Shown: one piece after another, positions 53,082-60,782 of the stretch
Position numbering within the stretch: position 1 is the stretch's first letter
How the letters are laid out: each line of letters opens with the position of its first letter
Origin: Corynebacterium sp.
GTDB taxonomy: Bacteria > Actinomycetota > Actinomycetes > Mycobacteriales > Mycobacteriaceae
DNA: 64,000 nucleotides
Assembly (NCBI RefSeq): GCF_030152825.1
Contig: NZ_JASLIP010000037.1
Span: forward strand, 35,819 to 99,818
Reading direction: 5' to 3'
Notes under the pieces: model-generated
The model's input: the letters and a program-made list of their open reading frames with translations, nothing else
What the model was told of the DNA's origin: nothing
The model's database searches: none
Position numbers and translations under genes: made by a program

Positions 53082-54086
53082 CTAGTCGATGAAGCCGGCT
53101 TCGCGCACCGCGGCCAGCTCCTCCTCCAGCTCCTGCTGGGTGCGCGCGATGCGCTGCTTCTGCTCCTCACCCAGATCCAAGCCCTGGACGATCTCCCACT
53201 CGCCGTTCACGCTGCGGCACGGGAAGCCGAAGACAAGCCCCTCCGGCACACCGTAGGAACCGTCGGAAGGCAGCGCGACGGAGACCCACTCGTCGCCCTC
53301 GGTGCCGAGCAGCCAATCCCGCATGTGGTCGATGGCCGCGGACGCCGCGGAAGCTGCAGAGGAGTGGCCGCGGACCTCGATGATCTCAGCGCCTCGCTTG
53401 GCCACGCGCGGGATGAACTCCTCGCTGACCCACTCTGCGCCCAGCTTCTCGAAGACCGGCTCGCCGCCCGCGCGCAGGGCGGTAGCATCCGGGAACTGGG
53501 ATGCCGAGTGGTTGCCCCACACGACCATGCCCGAGAGCTCGGAGACCGGGACGTCTAGGCGGTCGGCGGCCTGGGACAGCGCGCGGTTGTGGTCCAGGCG
53601 CATCATCGCGGTAATACGGTTCGGCGCGATGCCCTTGGCGTGGGCGGCGAGAATGGCGGCGTTGGTGTTCGCCGGGTTGCCGACCACCAGCACGCGGGCG
53701 TTCGGGGCGACCTCACCCAGTGCCTCACCCTGCGGGCCGAAGATGGCACCGTTGGCGGCGAGCAGGTCCGCACGCTCCTGCCCCTTCTGGCGCGGCTTCG
53801 CACCGACCAGGAAAACGACGTCGGCGTCCTGGAAACCCTCGCGGGCATCGGTGTGGACGGTGACGTCCCCGAGCAGCGGGAACGCGGCGTCCTTCAGCTC
53901 CATGGTCACGCCCTCCGCGGCGCGCTTAGCGGGCTCGATCTCGATGAGGCGGAGGTTCACCTTCCGCCCCGGTGAGATTTCGCCTGCTGCCAGACGGAAC
54001 AGCAGGGAGTACGAGATCTGCCCCGCTGCGCCGGTGACCGCCACGTTCAAGGCATCGGAGGTGTTCTGCGAAGTGTTATCAACCAT
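53082..54086 (-). CDS. mdh: Malate dehydrogenase
   Basis: 334 residues of the actinobacterial NAD-type malate dehydrogenase. The nucleotide site is VTGAAGQISYSLLFRLA, LVGAKPRQKGQERADLL contains the substrate arginine loop, and the catalytic histidine is in VVWGNHSASQFPD. It interconverts malate and oxaloacetate in the TCA cycle. AAAGGCGG lies upstream of the ATG. It is divergent from the TetR-type gene, with 132 nt between the two starts that contain a GGGGGCGATATCCCCC palindrome. Confidence 0.95.
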   Translation of the reverse strand: MVDNTSQNTSDALNVAVTGAAGQISYSLLFRLAAGEISPGRKVNLRLIEIEPAKRAAEGVTMELKDAAFPLLGDVTVHTDAREGFQDADVVFLVGAKPRQKGQERADLLAANGAIFGPQGEALGEVAPNARVLVVGNPANTNAAILAAHAKGIAPNRITAMMRLDHNRALSQAADRLDVPVSELSGMVVWGNHSASQFPDATALRAGGEPVFEKLGAEWVSEEFIPRVAKRGAEIIEVRGHSSAASAASAAIDHMRDWLLGTEGDEWVSVALPSDGSYGVPEGLVFGFPCRSVNGEWEIVQGLDLGEEQKQRIARTQQELEEELAAVREAGFID

Positions 54087-54127
54087 GAGTGAAACCGCCT
54101 TTAATCAGGATCGGGGGCACCAACCGG

Positions 54128-54144
54128 GGGCGATATCCCCCAAT
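54128..54144. promoter_or_regulatory. Palindrome in the mdh / tetR divergent region
   Basis: GGGGGCGATATCCCCC (5-bp arms, 6-nt centre) lies between the two divergent genes and could be an operator of the TetR-type regulator. No second copy was seen. Confidence 0.3.
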
Positions 54145-54218
54145 TGATCTTTCCGACCCCAGCCTACCCGCGAACAGTCATTACGATGAGGAGAGAAAGT
54201 TTTGACTGGAGAGGAACA

Positions 54219-54989
54219 ATGACCGACGACTCAGCTCGCCATCTTCCTCACTCGGTGCACCGGTACGACCTCGACCCGATCGACTACGCCCGAGCGATGG
54301 AGTGCGCCCTGCCGATCGCCGTGGAGTACGGGACGGATATCCCGAAGGCCCAGCTGGTGGCGATCCAACGCGCCGGTAACCTCCCCGCCGAGCACGCCCT
54401 GCTGAGCAATAACCAGGAGCTCTACGAGGAGGCGCTGCGTTACGCGCTGGCAACCCTCTGGCCGGCCGAACCAAAGAAGTTCGAGGACGACATCGCCAGC
54501 CTCACCCCGGTGCAGGCAGTGCGGCGCCTCGTGTGCGAAACGCTCGCCCGGGCGCAGCGCAATCCGGACTCCATGCGCCTGATCGCCGCGGAGAACCTCT
54601 ACAACCGGGCGGACGTGCCGAACCGTATCGACGTGCTCGAGCAGTCCCCCGTCATTCTCCAGATAGACCGTGCCCTCCTGCGAGGCCACGACCTCGGCGC
54701 CTTCCGCACCGGGGTGTCCGCGGAGGACGTCTACATCCTCATCCTGGGGCTATCCGGTTTCGCCACACTGCACCGCAACACCTTCTACGCGCTCTACGGG
54801 ATGGACGTCCGCGAGCCGCACAACGAGTCCGGGGTCACCGAACTTGCCTGCGACGCCGTCGTCGCCTTCCTCACCACGCCGATGCGGACCAGGCAGGATA
54901 ATTCCTATACCCACTCCTCCCCCTCCGAGATTGTGGGCGAATCGGTTGCCGCGAGCCTCTACGACTCCGAGGAGTTCTGGCAGGAGTAG
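54219..54989 (+). CDS. TetR-family-like transcriptional regulator
   Basis: 256 residues from the ATG at 54219, which has GAGAGGAA upstream. The first 75 residues align by eye with a TetR DNA-binding domain (YARAMECALPIAVEYGTD for helix 1, then AIQRAGNLPAEHALLSNNQE in place of the usual AGVSKGTLYHHFPSKE), with a divergent recognition helix. The rest is helical (QAVRRLVCETLARAQRNP; VYILILGLSGFATLHRN), as in TetR_C ligand domains. A polar Ser/Thr tail ends the protein. The target is unknown; mdh is the divergent neighbour. Confidence 0.7.
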   Translation: MTDDSARHLPHSVHRYDLDPIDYARAMECALPIAVEYGTDIPKAQLVAIQRAGNLPAEHALLSNNQELYEEALRYALATLWPAEPKKFEDDIASLTPVQAVRRLVCETLARAQRNPDSMRLIAAENLYNRADVPNRIDVLEQSPVILQIDRALLRGHDLGAFRTGVSAEDVYILILGLSGFATLHRNTFYALYGMDVREPHNESGVTELACDAVVAFLTTPMRTRQDNSYTHSSPSEIVGESVAASLYDSEEFWQE

Positions 54990-55079
54990 CCCCGCCAACC
55001 AATCCCCCGCCCCACGCGGTGCACAGGGTGGGCCGCGGTTCACTGCCCCCCTAGTCGCCTTGCCCTCCTTGCGCGCCGC

Positions 55080-56354
55080 CTAAGCGGAGCGCTTATCTCG
55101 CTCGGCGACCTCCTCGTGGGTCAGGCGGGTCGGCTCGGATTCACCCTTCGCAGCAGCCTCGGTGATCAACACCTCGGCGATGTCCTCCTCCTCAGGGATG
55201 GAGTACATGATCGGCAGCAGGATCCGCTCCATGATGGAGCGCAACCCGCGTGCACCGGTCTCCCGCGCGAGCGCCTGGCGGGCAACCTCGCGCAGCGCTC
55301 CGTCCTCGAAGGCCAGCTGCACGTTGTCCATCTCGAACAGGCGCTGGTACTGGCGCACCAGGGCGTTCTTCGGCTCGGTGAGCACCTGCACCAGCGCGTC
55401 CTCGTCCAGGTGTCCGACGTGAGTGACCACCGGCAGGCGGCCGATGACCTCCGGGATCAGCCCGAACTTCACCAGGTCCTCCGGCTCCACATACTGAAAC
55501 GGGTCCTTGACCTGGTCGTTCTTGGAGGTGACCTCCGCACCGAAGCCCAGGCCCTTCTTGCCGCGGCGATCCTCGATGACCTTCTCCAGGCCCGCGAACG
55601 CACCCGCGACGATGAAGAGCACGTTCTTCGTGTCGAACTGGATGAACTCCTGGTTCGGGTGCTTGCGCCCGCCCTGGGGTGGGACGGCAGCGACCGTGCC
55701 CTCCAGGATCTTCAGCAGCGCCTGCTGCACGCCCTCACCGGAGACGTCGCGGGTGATGGACGGGTTCTCGGACTTACGGCCGATCTTGTCCACCTCGTCG
55801 ATGTAGATGATGCCGCGCTGCGCCTTCTCGACGTCGAAGTCTGCGCTCTGCAGCAGCTTCAGCAGGATGTTCTCGACGTCCTCGCCCACGTAGCCGGCCT
55901 CGGTCAGCGAGGTCGCGTCGGCGATGGCGAAGGGGACGTCCAGCATCCGGGCCAGAGACTGCGCCAGGTAGGTCTTACCGGAGCCGGTGGGTCCCAACAT
56001 GAGGATGTTGGACTTCGAGAGCTCGACCTCGTCGTCGCTGCGGCGGGCCAGCGCATTGGCCTCCTCGACCTGAATGCGCTTGTAGTGGTTGTAGACAGCC
56101 ACCGCGAGGGTGCGCTTCGCTTCATCCTGGCCGATGACGTACTTGTCCAGGAAAGCGGAAATCTCGGACGGGGTTGGCAGCTTGCTTTGCGGCTCCTGCG
56201 CGCTGGTAGCTACCAGCTCTTCCTCGATGATCTCGTTGCAGAGTTCAATGCATTCATCGCAGATGTAGACCCCGGGGCCGGCGATGAGTTTGCGGACTTG
56301 TTTTTGGCTCTTGCCGCAAAACGAGCACTTCAGCAGCTCTGCGCTTTCTTGCAT
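55080..56354 (-). CDS. clpX: ATP-dependent Clp protease ATP-binding subunit ClpX
   Basis: 424 residues. The N-terminal zinc domain has CSFCGKSQ and CDECIELC, then the AAA+ module with LGPTGSGKTYLAQSLARML, Walker B GIIYIDEVDKI, and arginine-finger region EVIGRLPVVTHV. The ClpP-docking loop IGF-type motif appears as GLGFGAE. It unfolds tagged proteins for ClpP. It lies downstream of clpP2, separated by a strong terminator, so it has its own promoter in the 170-nt gap. Confidence 0.96.
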   Translation of the reverse strand: MQESAELLKCSFCGKSQKQVRKLIAGPGVYICDECIELCNEIIEEELVATSAQEPQSKLPTPSEISAFLDKYVIGQDEAKRTLAVAVYNHYKRIQVEEANALARRSDDEVELSKSNILMLGPTGSGKTYLAQSLARMLDVPFAIADATSLTEAGYVGEDVENILLKLLQSADFDVEKAQRGIIYIDEVDKIGRKSENPSITRDVSGEGVQQALLKILEGTVAAVPPQGGRKHPNQEFIQFDTKNVLFIVAGAFAGLEKVIEDRRGKKGLGFGAEVTSKNDQVKDPFQYVEPEDLVKFGLIPEVIGRLPVVTHVGHLDEDALVQVLTEPKNALVRQYQRLFEMDNVQLAFEDGALREVARQALARETGARGLRSIMERILLPIMYSIPEEEDIAEVLITEAAAKGESEPTRLTHEEVAERDKRSA

Positions 56355-56414
56355 CTGTGAGAACCAGTCTTTCTGAGAAATTGGTGGTGCTACGGCGGGT
56401 ATCCAACACTACCC

Positions 56415-56451
56415 AAAAACCCCGCTGCGCTGACTGAGCAACACTGCGGGG
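56415..56451 (-). terminator. Rho-independent terminator after clpP2
   Basis: On the minus strand a CCCCGC stem closes with GCGGGG and is followed by TTTTT (plus-strand AAAAA at 56415-56419). It separates clpP1-clpP2 from clpX. Confidence 0.75.
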
Positions 56452-56522
56452 CTTGAGGGGCTGGGTTCGCCAACCCCGGTTGCGAGAACCGTGAGGCCAC
56501 GCCCCACGGAAACTATCGACCG

Positions 56523-57143
56523 CTACTCCTGAGCGGAGAGCTTCCGGTACTCGAAGACCTGGTCGATGATGCCGTATTCCTTGGCGGCCTCGGCGTCCAG
56601 GATCTTGTCGCGGTCGGTGTCGATGCGGATCTGCTCCTCGGACTTGCCTGTGTGGCGAGCCAGGGTGGACTCCATGAGCTTGCGCATGCGCTCGATCTCG
56701 TTGGCCTGGATCTCCAGGTCCGAGACCTGGCCCTGCACGCCGCCGGAGGCTGGCTGGTGGATCAGCACGCGGGCATTCGGCAGCGCGGCGCGCTTGCCCG
56801 GGGTACCCGCGGCGAGCAGCACGGCGGCAGCAGAGGCCGCCTGGCCGAGGCACACGGTCTGCACGTCCGGGCGGACGTACTGCATCGTGTCGTAGATGGC
56901 CATCAGGCTGGTGAAGGAACCACCAGGCGAGTTGATGTACATCGTGATGTCGCGGTCCGGGTCGAGGCCCTCCAGGACGAGCAGCTGGGCCATGATGTCG
57001 TTGGCCGCGGCGTCGTCCACCTGGGTGCCCAGAAAGATGATCCGCTCTTCGAAGAGCTTGTTGTACGGGTTGGATTCCTTCGCCCCGTAGCTGGAGTGCT
57101 CAACGAAGGATGGCAGGATGTAGCGCGATTCTGGCATCTTCAT
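56523..57143 (-). CDS. clpP2: ATP-dependent Clp protease proteolytic subunit ClpP2
   Basis: 206 residues. The catalytic triad regions are GQAASAAAVLLAAG (Ser), ARVLIHQPASG (His) and DTDRDKIL (Asp). It is the second subunit of the actinobacterial ClpP1P2 mixed tetradecamer, which needs both ring types. It follows clpP1 by 3 nt and shares its promoter. Confidence 0.96.
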   Translation of the reverse strand: MKMPESRYILPSFVEHSSYGAKESNPYNKLFEERIIFLGTQVDDAAANDIMAQLLVLEGLDPDRDITMYINSPGGSFTSLMAIYDTMQYVRPDVQTVCLGQAASAAAVLLAAGTPGKRAALPNARVLIHQPASGGVQGQVSDLEIQANEIERMRKLMESTLARHTGKSEEQIRIDTDRDKILDAEAAKEYGIIDQVFEYRKLSAQE

Positions 57144-57146
57144 TCT

Positions 57147-57743
57147 TTACTTCTCCTTCGCAGAGCTGATGACGTGGTCGACGAATCCGTAGTCCTTGGC
57201 CTGCTGGGCGGTGAACCAGCGGTCGCGGTCGGAGTCCTTCGTAATCTGCTCGACGGTCTGGCCGGTGAAGCCGGCGATCAGCTCCGCCATCTCACGCTTG
57301 GTGTGTGCGAACTGCTCTGCCTGGATGGCGATGTCGGCCGCAGTACCGCCCACGCCAGCGGAAGGCTGGTGCATCATGATGCGAGCGTGCGGCAGAGCGT
57401 AGCGCTTGCCCTTGGTGCCTGCGGAGAGCAGGAACTGGCCCATGGACGCTGCCAGGCCCATGCCGTAGGTGGCGATGTCGCAGGGCGCGTACTGCATGGT
57501 GTCGAAGATGGCCATACCCGCGGTGACGGAGCCACCCGGCGAGTTGATGTACAGGGAGATGTCCTTCTCCGGGTCCTCCGCTGCCAGCAGCAGGATCTGA
57601 GCGCAGAGCTTGTTAGCGATTTCGTCGTCAACCTGGCTGCCCAGGAAGATGATGCGCTCGCGCAGCAGACGCTCGAAGACCGAGTCGTTGAGGTTCATCC
57701 CAGCCGTGTCGGCGGACATGAGGCTGCTCGAAAGACTGCTCAT
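57147..57743 (-). CDS. clpP1: ATP-dependent Clp protease proteolytic subunit ClpP1
   Basis: 198 residues. Active-site regions are GLAASMGQFLLSAG (Ser), ARIMMHQPSAG (His) and DSDRDRWF (Asp). The N-terminus is Ser/Leu-rich and may be processed. AAGGGG lies 4 nt before the ATG. First gene of clpP1-clpP2; a ClgR-type operator is about 85 nt upstream, so activation by ClgR under protein stress is expected. Confidence 0.96.
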   Translation of the reverse strand: MSSLSSSLMSADTAGMNLNDSVFERLLRERIIFLGSQVDDEIANKLCAQILLLAAEDPEKDISLYINSPGGSVTAGMAIFDTMQYAPCDIATYGMGLAASMGQFLLSAGTKGKRYALPHARIMMHQPSAGVGGTAADIAIQAEQFAHTKREMAELIAGFTGQTVEQITKDSDRDRWFTAQQAKDYGFVDHVISSAKEK

Positions 57744-57827
57744 TGTGCCCCTTTTCGTTCATTGGTTTATTCTTTGTGGCTTCCACAGTAGCGACTAACC
57801 CTCGGGTCGTGCCCTATGAAAAGCCCC

Positions 57828-57845
57828 TGTTCGCTTTAAGCGCAC
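57828..57845. promoter_or_regulatory. ClgR operator upstream of clpP1-clpP2
   Basis: TGTTCGCTTTAAGCGCAC matches the C. glutamicum ClgR consensus WNNWCGCYNANRGCGWWS at all but two fixed positions, including both CGC/GCG half-sites. ClgR is the known activator of clp protease genes in actinobacteria. Confidence 0.7.
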
Positions 57846-57877
57846 AGCACCCCCGGAGTATTCCTCCAGGGGTGCTG
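57845..57877 (-). terminator. Hairpin downstream of tig
   Basis: CAGCACCCC pairs with GGGGTGCTG (9 bp) and encloses GGAG-TATT-CTCC. It lies about 105 nt after the tig stop and next to the ClgR site. Confidence 0.6.
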
Positions 57878-57981
57878 AGTCAAAGCCGTCGGTCAAAGCC
57901 GCCGCTTTGGTGTCACGACGCCGCCGGCGCTCACCGAACCTTGTCAGGCACAGCAGGCCGGGTGGCTAGCGTGCGCGGGGA

Positions 57982-59556
57982 TTACTTGTCCTCGCTCTTC
58001 CTGGCTGCAGCCTTCTTCGTGGTCTTCGTAGCTGCGGCCTTCTTGGTCGTCTTCTTGGCGGTCGACTTCTTGGTCGTCTTCTTCGCCGTGGACTTCTTGG
58101 CGGTCGACTTCTTGGTCGTCTTCTTCGCCGTGGACTTCTTAGCAGCCTTCTTGGTGGTCTTCTTCGCGGAAGACTTCTTAGCGGCCTTCTTCGGCTTCTC
58201 GTCCTTCTTGGCCTCCTCGGCCTTCTCGGACTCCTCCTCAGTGCCGAAGAACTGCTTCGGGTCGACCTCGTTACCCTCGGAGTCCTTCACGGAGCTCTTG
58301 GCGATATTGATCGCCAGAGCCTTGCCGCGGCGGACGTCAGCGAACAGGCTGCCGATCTGACCGGCCTGCTGCAGCTGCATGATGAACTGGTTCGGGTCCA
58401 TGCCGTACTGGGCAGCGGTGAAGCCGATGTGGTCCATCAGCTCCTCCTGGGAGACCTCCGGCTGCTCGACGTCAGCCAGGGCGTCCAGGAACAGCTGGGT
58501 GCGGACGGAGCCCTCAGCGGCCTCGCGGGCATCTTCCTCGAACTTCTCGCGGGTGATGTCCTGGGCTGCGAGCATCTGCTCGAAGACCTTCTCGTCGCCA
58601 CCGAACTGGCTGATGAGCTGCTGGATCTGGCCCTGCACCTGCTCGTCAACCACGGACTGCGGCAGTGGAACCTCGACCTTTTCGAGCGCAGCCTCGAGGA
58701 CCTTGTCGCGGATCTGGCCGGCCTGGCCGTTCTTCAGCTGCTCCTCAACCTGGGTTGCCAGGGAGTCCTTGAGCTCGTCCAGGGTGTCGAACTCGGATGC
58801 CAGCTGTGCGAAGTCGTCGTCCAGCTCCGGCAGCTCGCGCTCCTTGACGGAGTCGACCTTGACGGTAACCTCTGCCTCTTCGTCGGCGTGCTCGCCGGCA
58901 ACCAGCTTGGAGGTGAAGGTGGACTCCTCGCCGGCCTTCATGCCGACCAGGGCGTCGTCCAGCCCCTCGATGAGGGAGTCGTTGCCAACCTCGTGGGACA
59001 GGCCCTCGGTGGTGGCCTCGTCCACGGTCTCGCCGTCGACGGTGGCGGACAGGTCAATGGAGACGAAGTCGCCCTTCTTGACCTTGCGATCGACGGACTT
59101 CAGGGTGCCGAAGCGAGCCTGCAGGTTCTTCAGCTCGCCCTCGACGGCCTCATCGTCGGCCTTGATGGCGTCGACCTCAACGGCGATGTCGGAGAAGTCT
59201 GGGACCTCGATCTCCGGACGGACGTCGACCTCGGCGGTGAAGGTGACGGACTCGCCGTCCTTAAGCTCGGTGATGTCGATCTCCGGCTGGCCGAGGGCCT
59301 TGACGTCGTGCTCCTCGACAGCCTGGCTGTAGCGGGACGGCAGCATTTCATTGATCACCTGGTCGAGGACCACGCCGCGGCCGAGACGGGTCTCGATGAT
59401 CTTCGCCGGGACCTTGCCCTTGCGGAAGCCAGGGATGTTGACCTGCTGGCTCAGGGAGGCATACGCCTTGTCGAACTCCGGCTTGAGCTCGTCGAAGGGT
59501 ACCTCGACGGTGATCTTGGTGCGGGTAGCGCTGAGCTTTTCAACAGAGCTCTTCAC
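57982..59556 (-). CDS. tig: Trigger factor with a lysine/alanine-rich histone-like tail
   Basis: 524 residues from the GTG at 59556, preceded by AGGAG at 9 nt; ATG 59580 is further from family similarity. It has the ribosome-binding N-domain with the signature GFRKGKVP, a PPIase domain (about 150-235, KKGDFVSIDLSATVDG) and a C-domain ending in SVKDSEGNEVDPKQFFG. It is a chaperone and prolyl isomerase on nascent chains at the ribosome exit. The ordinary protein ends near residue 435; a further tail of about 70 residues consists of KKSTAKKTTKK-type repeats ending AAARKSEDK, resembling mycobacterial HupB and histone H1 tails. The DNA of this tail contains a perfect 42-bp tandem duplication. Confidence 0.93.
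   Translation of the reverse strand: MKSSVEKLSATRTKITVEVPFDELKPEFDKAYASLSQQVNIPGFRKGKVPAKIIETRLGRGVVLDQVINEMLPSRYSQAVEEHDVKALGQPEIDITELKDGESVTFTAEVDVRPEIEVPDFSDIAVEVDAIKADDEAVEGELKNLQARFGTLKSVDRKVKKGDFVSIDLSATVDGETVDEATTEGLSHEVGNDSLIEGLDDALVGMKAGEESTFTSKLVAGEHADEEAEVTVKVDSVKERELPELDDDFAQLASEFDTLDELKDSLATQVEEQLKNGQAGQIRDKVLEAALEKVEVPLPQSVVDEQVQGQIQQLISQFGGDEKVFEQMLAAQDITREKFEEDAREAAEGSVRTQLFLDALADVEQPEVSQEELMDHIGFTAAQYGMDPNQFIMQLQQAGQIGSLFADVRRGKALAINIAKSSVKDSEGNEVDPKQFFGTEEESEKAEEAKKDEKPKKAAKKSSAKKTTKKAAKKSTAKKTTKKSTAKKSTAKKTTKKSTAKKTTKKAAATKTTKKAAARKSEDK
58057..58140. repeat. Perfect 42-bp tandem duplication inside the tig tail
   Basis: Bases 58057-58098 are repeated exactly at 58099-58140. 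In the tig reading frame each copy adds 14 residues of Lys/Ser/Thr/Ala. It shows that the tail grows by slippage or recombination and may vary in length between strains. Confidence 0.9.
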
Positions 59557-59627
59557 GAGTGCACTCTCCTGTGTATTCATGGTTGCTGACGGCCTGTGTC
59601 GCCAGTCAGCGTTGGACATCGACCAAG

Positions 59628-59655
59628 TTTATAGGGTCTTGATTTTCCGTGTCAC
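59628..59655 (-). promoter_or_regulatory. tig promoter
   Basis: GTGACA (59650-59655), a 16-nt spacer and TATAAA (59628-59633) on the minus strand, about 70 nt upstream of the GTG start. Confidence 0.6.
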
Positions 59656-59773
59656 CACACCCCCACCTAGTTTTGGCCGAGGACGCCCTACCAGGTGCGT
59701 TTCCGTCAGGCAGAAATCACGCAATTTCGGCTCACTCATCCGATCATGCAGCAGCGATGAGGCGCCCCTCCTC

Positions 59774-59845
59774 CGTGCCAAGTCGTGCCAGATTCGTGCC
59801 AAATGCGAGGGTCTTGAGTCCACCATTGATCTGCTTAGCGTGCCA
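59774..59845. repeat. Four CGTGCCA direct repeats
   Basis: CGTGCCA occurs at 59774, 59784, 59795 and 59839. The first three are spaced 10 and 11 nt apart, about one helix turn, which would place bound proteins on one face of the DNA. The role is unknown. Confidence 0.5.
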
Positions 59846-59876
59846 GGGCGATAGGCACTTGACGAGCCTAAGACAC

Positions 59877-59907
59877 GAGAAAACCCCTAGTCCGAAGACT
59901 AGGGGTT
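59877..59907 (-). terminator. Terminator of tRNA-Pro
   Basis: AACCCCTAGTC-CGAA-GACTAGGGGTT is a perfect 11-bp hairpin with a tetraloop; on the minus strand it ends GGGGTTTTC, a T-run. Confidence 0.85.
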
Positions 59908-59918
59908 AAACATTGCCG

Positions 59919-59992
59919 TCGGGGCAACAGGATTTGAACCTGCGACCCCTCGCTCCCAAAGCGAGTGCGCTACCAAACTGCGCCATGCCCCG
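59919..59992 (-). tRNA. tRNA-Pro (anticodon TGG)
   Basis: 74 nt. Acceptor stem CGGGGCA/TGCCCCG, D arm GCGCAGTTTGGTAGCGC, anticodon stem CTCGC/GCGAG with loop TTTGGGA (anticodon TGG), T arm with GGTTCAAATCC, discriminator A. CCA is not encoded. It has its own promoter (60035-60063) and terminator. Confidence 0.95.
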
Positions 59993-60034
59993 GCCACACT
60001 TTCGCGAACCTAAGCTCGCGTTGCGTGCGCTCTA

Positions 60035-60063
60035 ACCATACGTTAGCCCTGGGGAAAGTCCAA
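60035..60063 (-). promoter_or_regulatory. tRNA-Pro promoter
   Basis: TTGGAC (60058-60063), an exact 17-nt spacer and TATGGT (60035-60040) on the minus strand, about 40 nt before the mature 5' end. Confidence 0.7.
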
Positions 60064-60110
60064 ACCGCTGTGCACAGCCTGGAATCCCCCGCTATAACCG
60101 CTGGTCAGAG

Positions 60111-60185
60111 TGGAGGGAACGACGGGAATCGAACCCGCGTCTTCAGCTTGGAAGGCTGAGGTATTAGCCACTATACGACGTTCCC
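60111..60185 (-). tRNA. tRNA-Gly (anticodon TCC), CCA encoded
   Basis: Acceptor stem GGGAACG/CGTTCCC, D arm with TATAGTGGCTAATACC, anticodon stem CAGC/GCTG with loop CTTCCAA (anticodon TCC), T arm with GGTTCGATTCC, discriminator T. The 3' CCA is present in the DNA (60111-60113). Confidence 0.95.
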
Positions 60186-60237
60186 AAAAGCAATCTTCAC
60201 ATCATGCCGGCCCGGCGTGAGCACGAAGCTTGCTGTG

Positions 60238-60267
60238 GATAGACACCCTACACGATGGCTCGGTCAA
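60238..60267 (-). promoter_or_regulatory. Possible tRNA-Gly promoter
   Basis: TTGACC (60262-60267), an 18-nt spacer and TCTATC (60238-60243) on the minus strand, about 50 nt upstream of the tRNA. The -10 element is imperfect. Confidence 0.4.
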
Positions 60268-60277
60268 CTACCCAACC

Positions 60278-60296
60278 GGCTCCACCGGGGTGAGCC
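60278..60296 (-). terminator. Hairpin directly after rpiB
   Basis: GGCTC...GAGCC with an inner CACC/GGTG, located within 26 nt of the rpiB stop. A short GC-rich hairpin without a T-run. Confidence 0.4.
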
Positions 60297-60303
60297 GTGG
60301 ACT

Positions 60304-60777
60304 TTAGGCCTCCGGGAGTGCCGGAGCCTCACCGGTCTTCTCGTACTCGGCGAGGATGTCGATGCGACGCTGGTGGCGCTCCGCCTCGCTCCACTCCTGG
60401 GCGATGAAGGCGTCCACGATGGCCAGCGCCTCCTCCTCGGAGTGCATGCGGCCGCCTAGGCCGATCAGCTGGGCATTGTTGTGCTCGCGGGCGAGCTTCG
60501 CGGTCTCCACGGACCAGGCCAGCGCACAGCGTGCGCCCGCCACCTTGTTCGCGGCGATCTGCTCGCCGTTGCCGGAACCACCCAGGACGATGCCCAGGGA
60601 GCCCTCGTCGGCAACAACCCGGCGGGCTGCCTCGATGCAGAAAGCCGGGTAGTCGTCGTTCGCGTCGTAGGTGTGTGCACCGCAGTCGATCACCTCGTGT
60701 CCAGCGGCCCTGAGGTGGTCTGCGATGAGGTTTTTCATGTCAAAACCGGCGTGATCGGCACCAAGATAAATTCGCAT
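60304..60777 (-). CDS. rpiB: Ribose-5-phosphate isomerase B
   Basis: 157 residues of the RpiB/LacAB family: MRIYLGADHAGFDMKN, IDCGAHTYDANDDYP and GIVLGGSGNGEQIAANKVAG are the substrate-binding regions, with the glutamate-type catalytic arrangement (SGNGE) of actinobacterial RpiB. It interconverts ribose- and ribulose-5-phosphate in the pentose phosphate pathway. It starts 5 nt after the stop of the upstream oxidoreductase gene, so translation is probably coupled. Confidence 0.94.
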   Translation of the reverse strand: MRIYLGADHAGFDMKNLIADHLRAAGHEVIDCGAHTYDANDDYPAFCIEAARRVVADEGSLGIVLGGSGNGEQIAANKVAGARCALAWSVETAKLAREHNNAQLIGLGGRMHSEEEALAIVDAFIAQEWSEAERHQRRIDILAEYEKTGEAPALPEA

Positions 60778-60782
60778 GATCT

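Larger units (their letters stand above)
59557..59918. other. Intergenic region between tig and tRNA-Pro
   Basis: 362 nt holding the tig promoter (59628-59655), four CGTGCCA repeats (59774-59845) and the tRNA-Pro terminator (59877-59907). No gene is convincing; a 65-codon minus frame at 59629-59826 lacks a ribosome-binding site. Confidence 0.55.

Noticed and set aside
59629..59826. 65-codon minus frame between tig and tRNA-Pro as an integrase remnant
   Set aside because: No integrase motif, no ribosome-binding site, and it overlaps the tig promoter. The nearby CGTGCCA repeats are kept only as a low-confidence observation.
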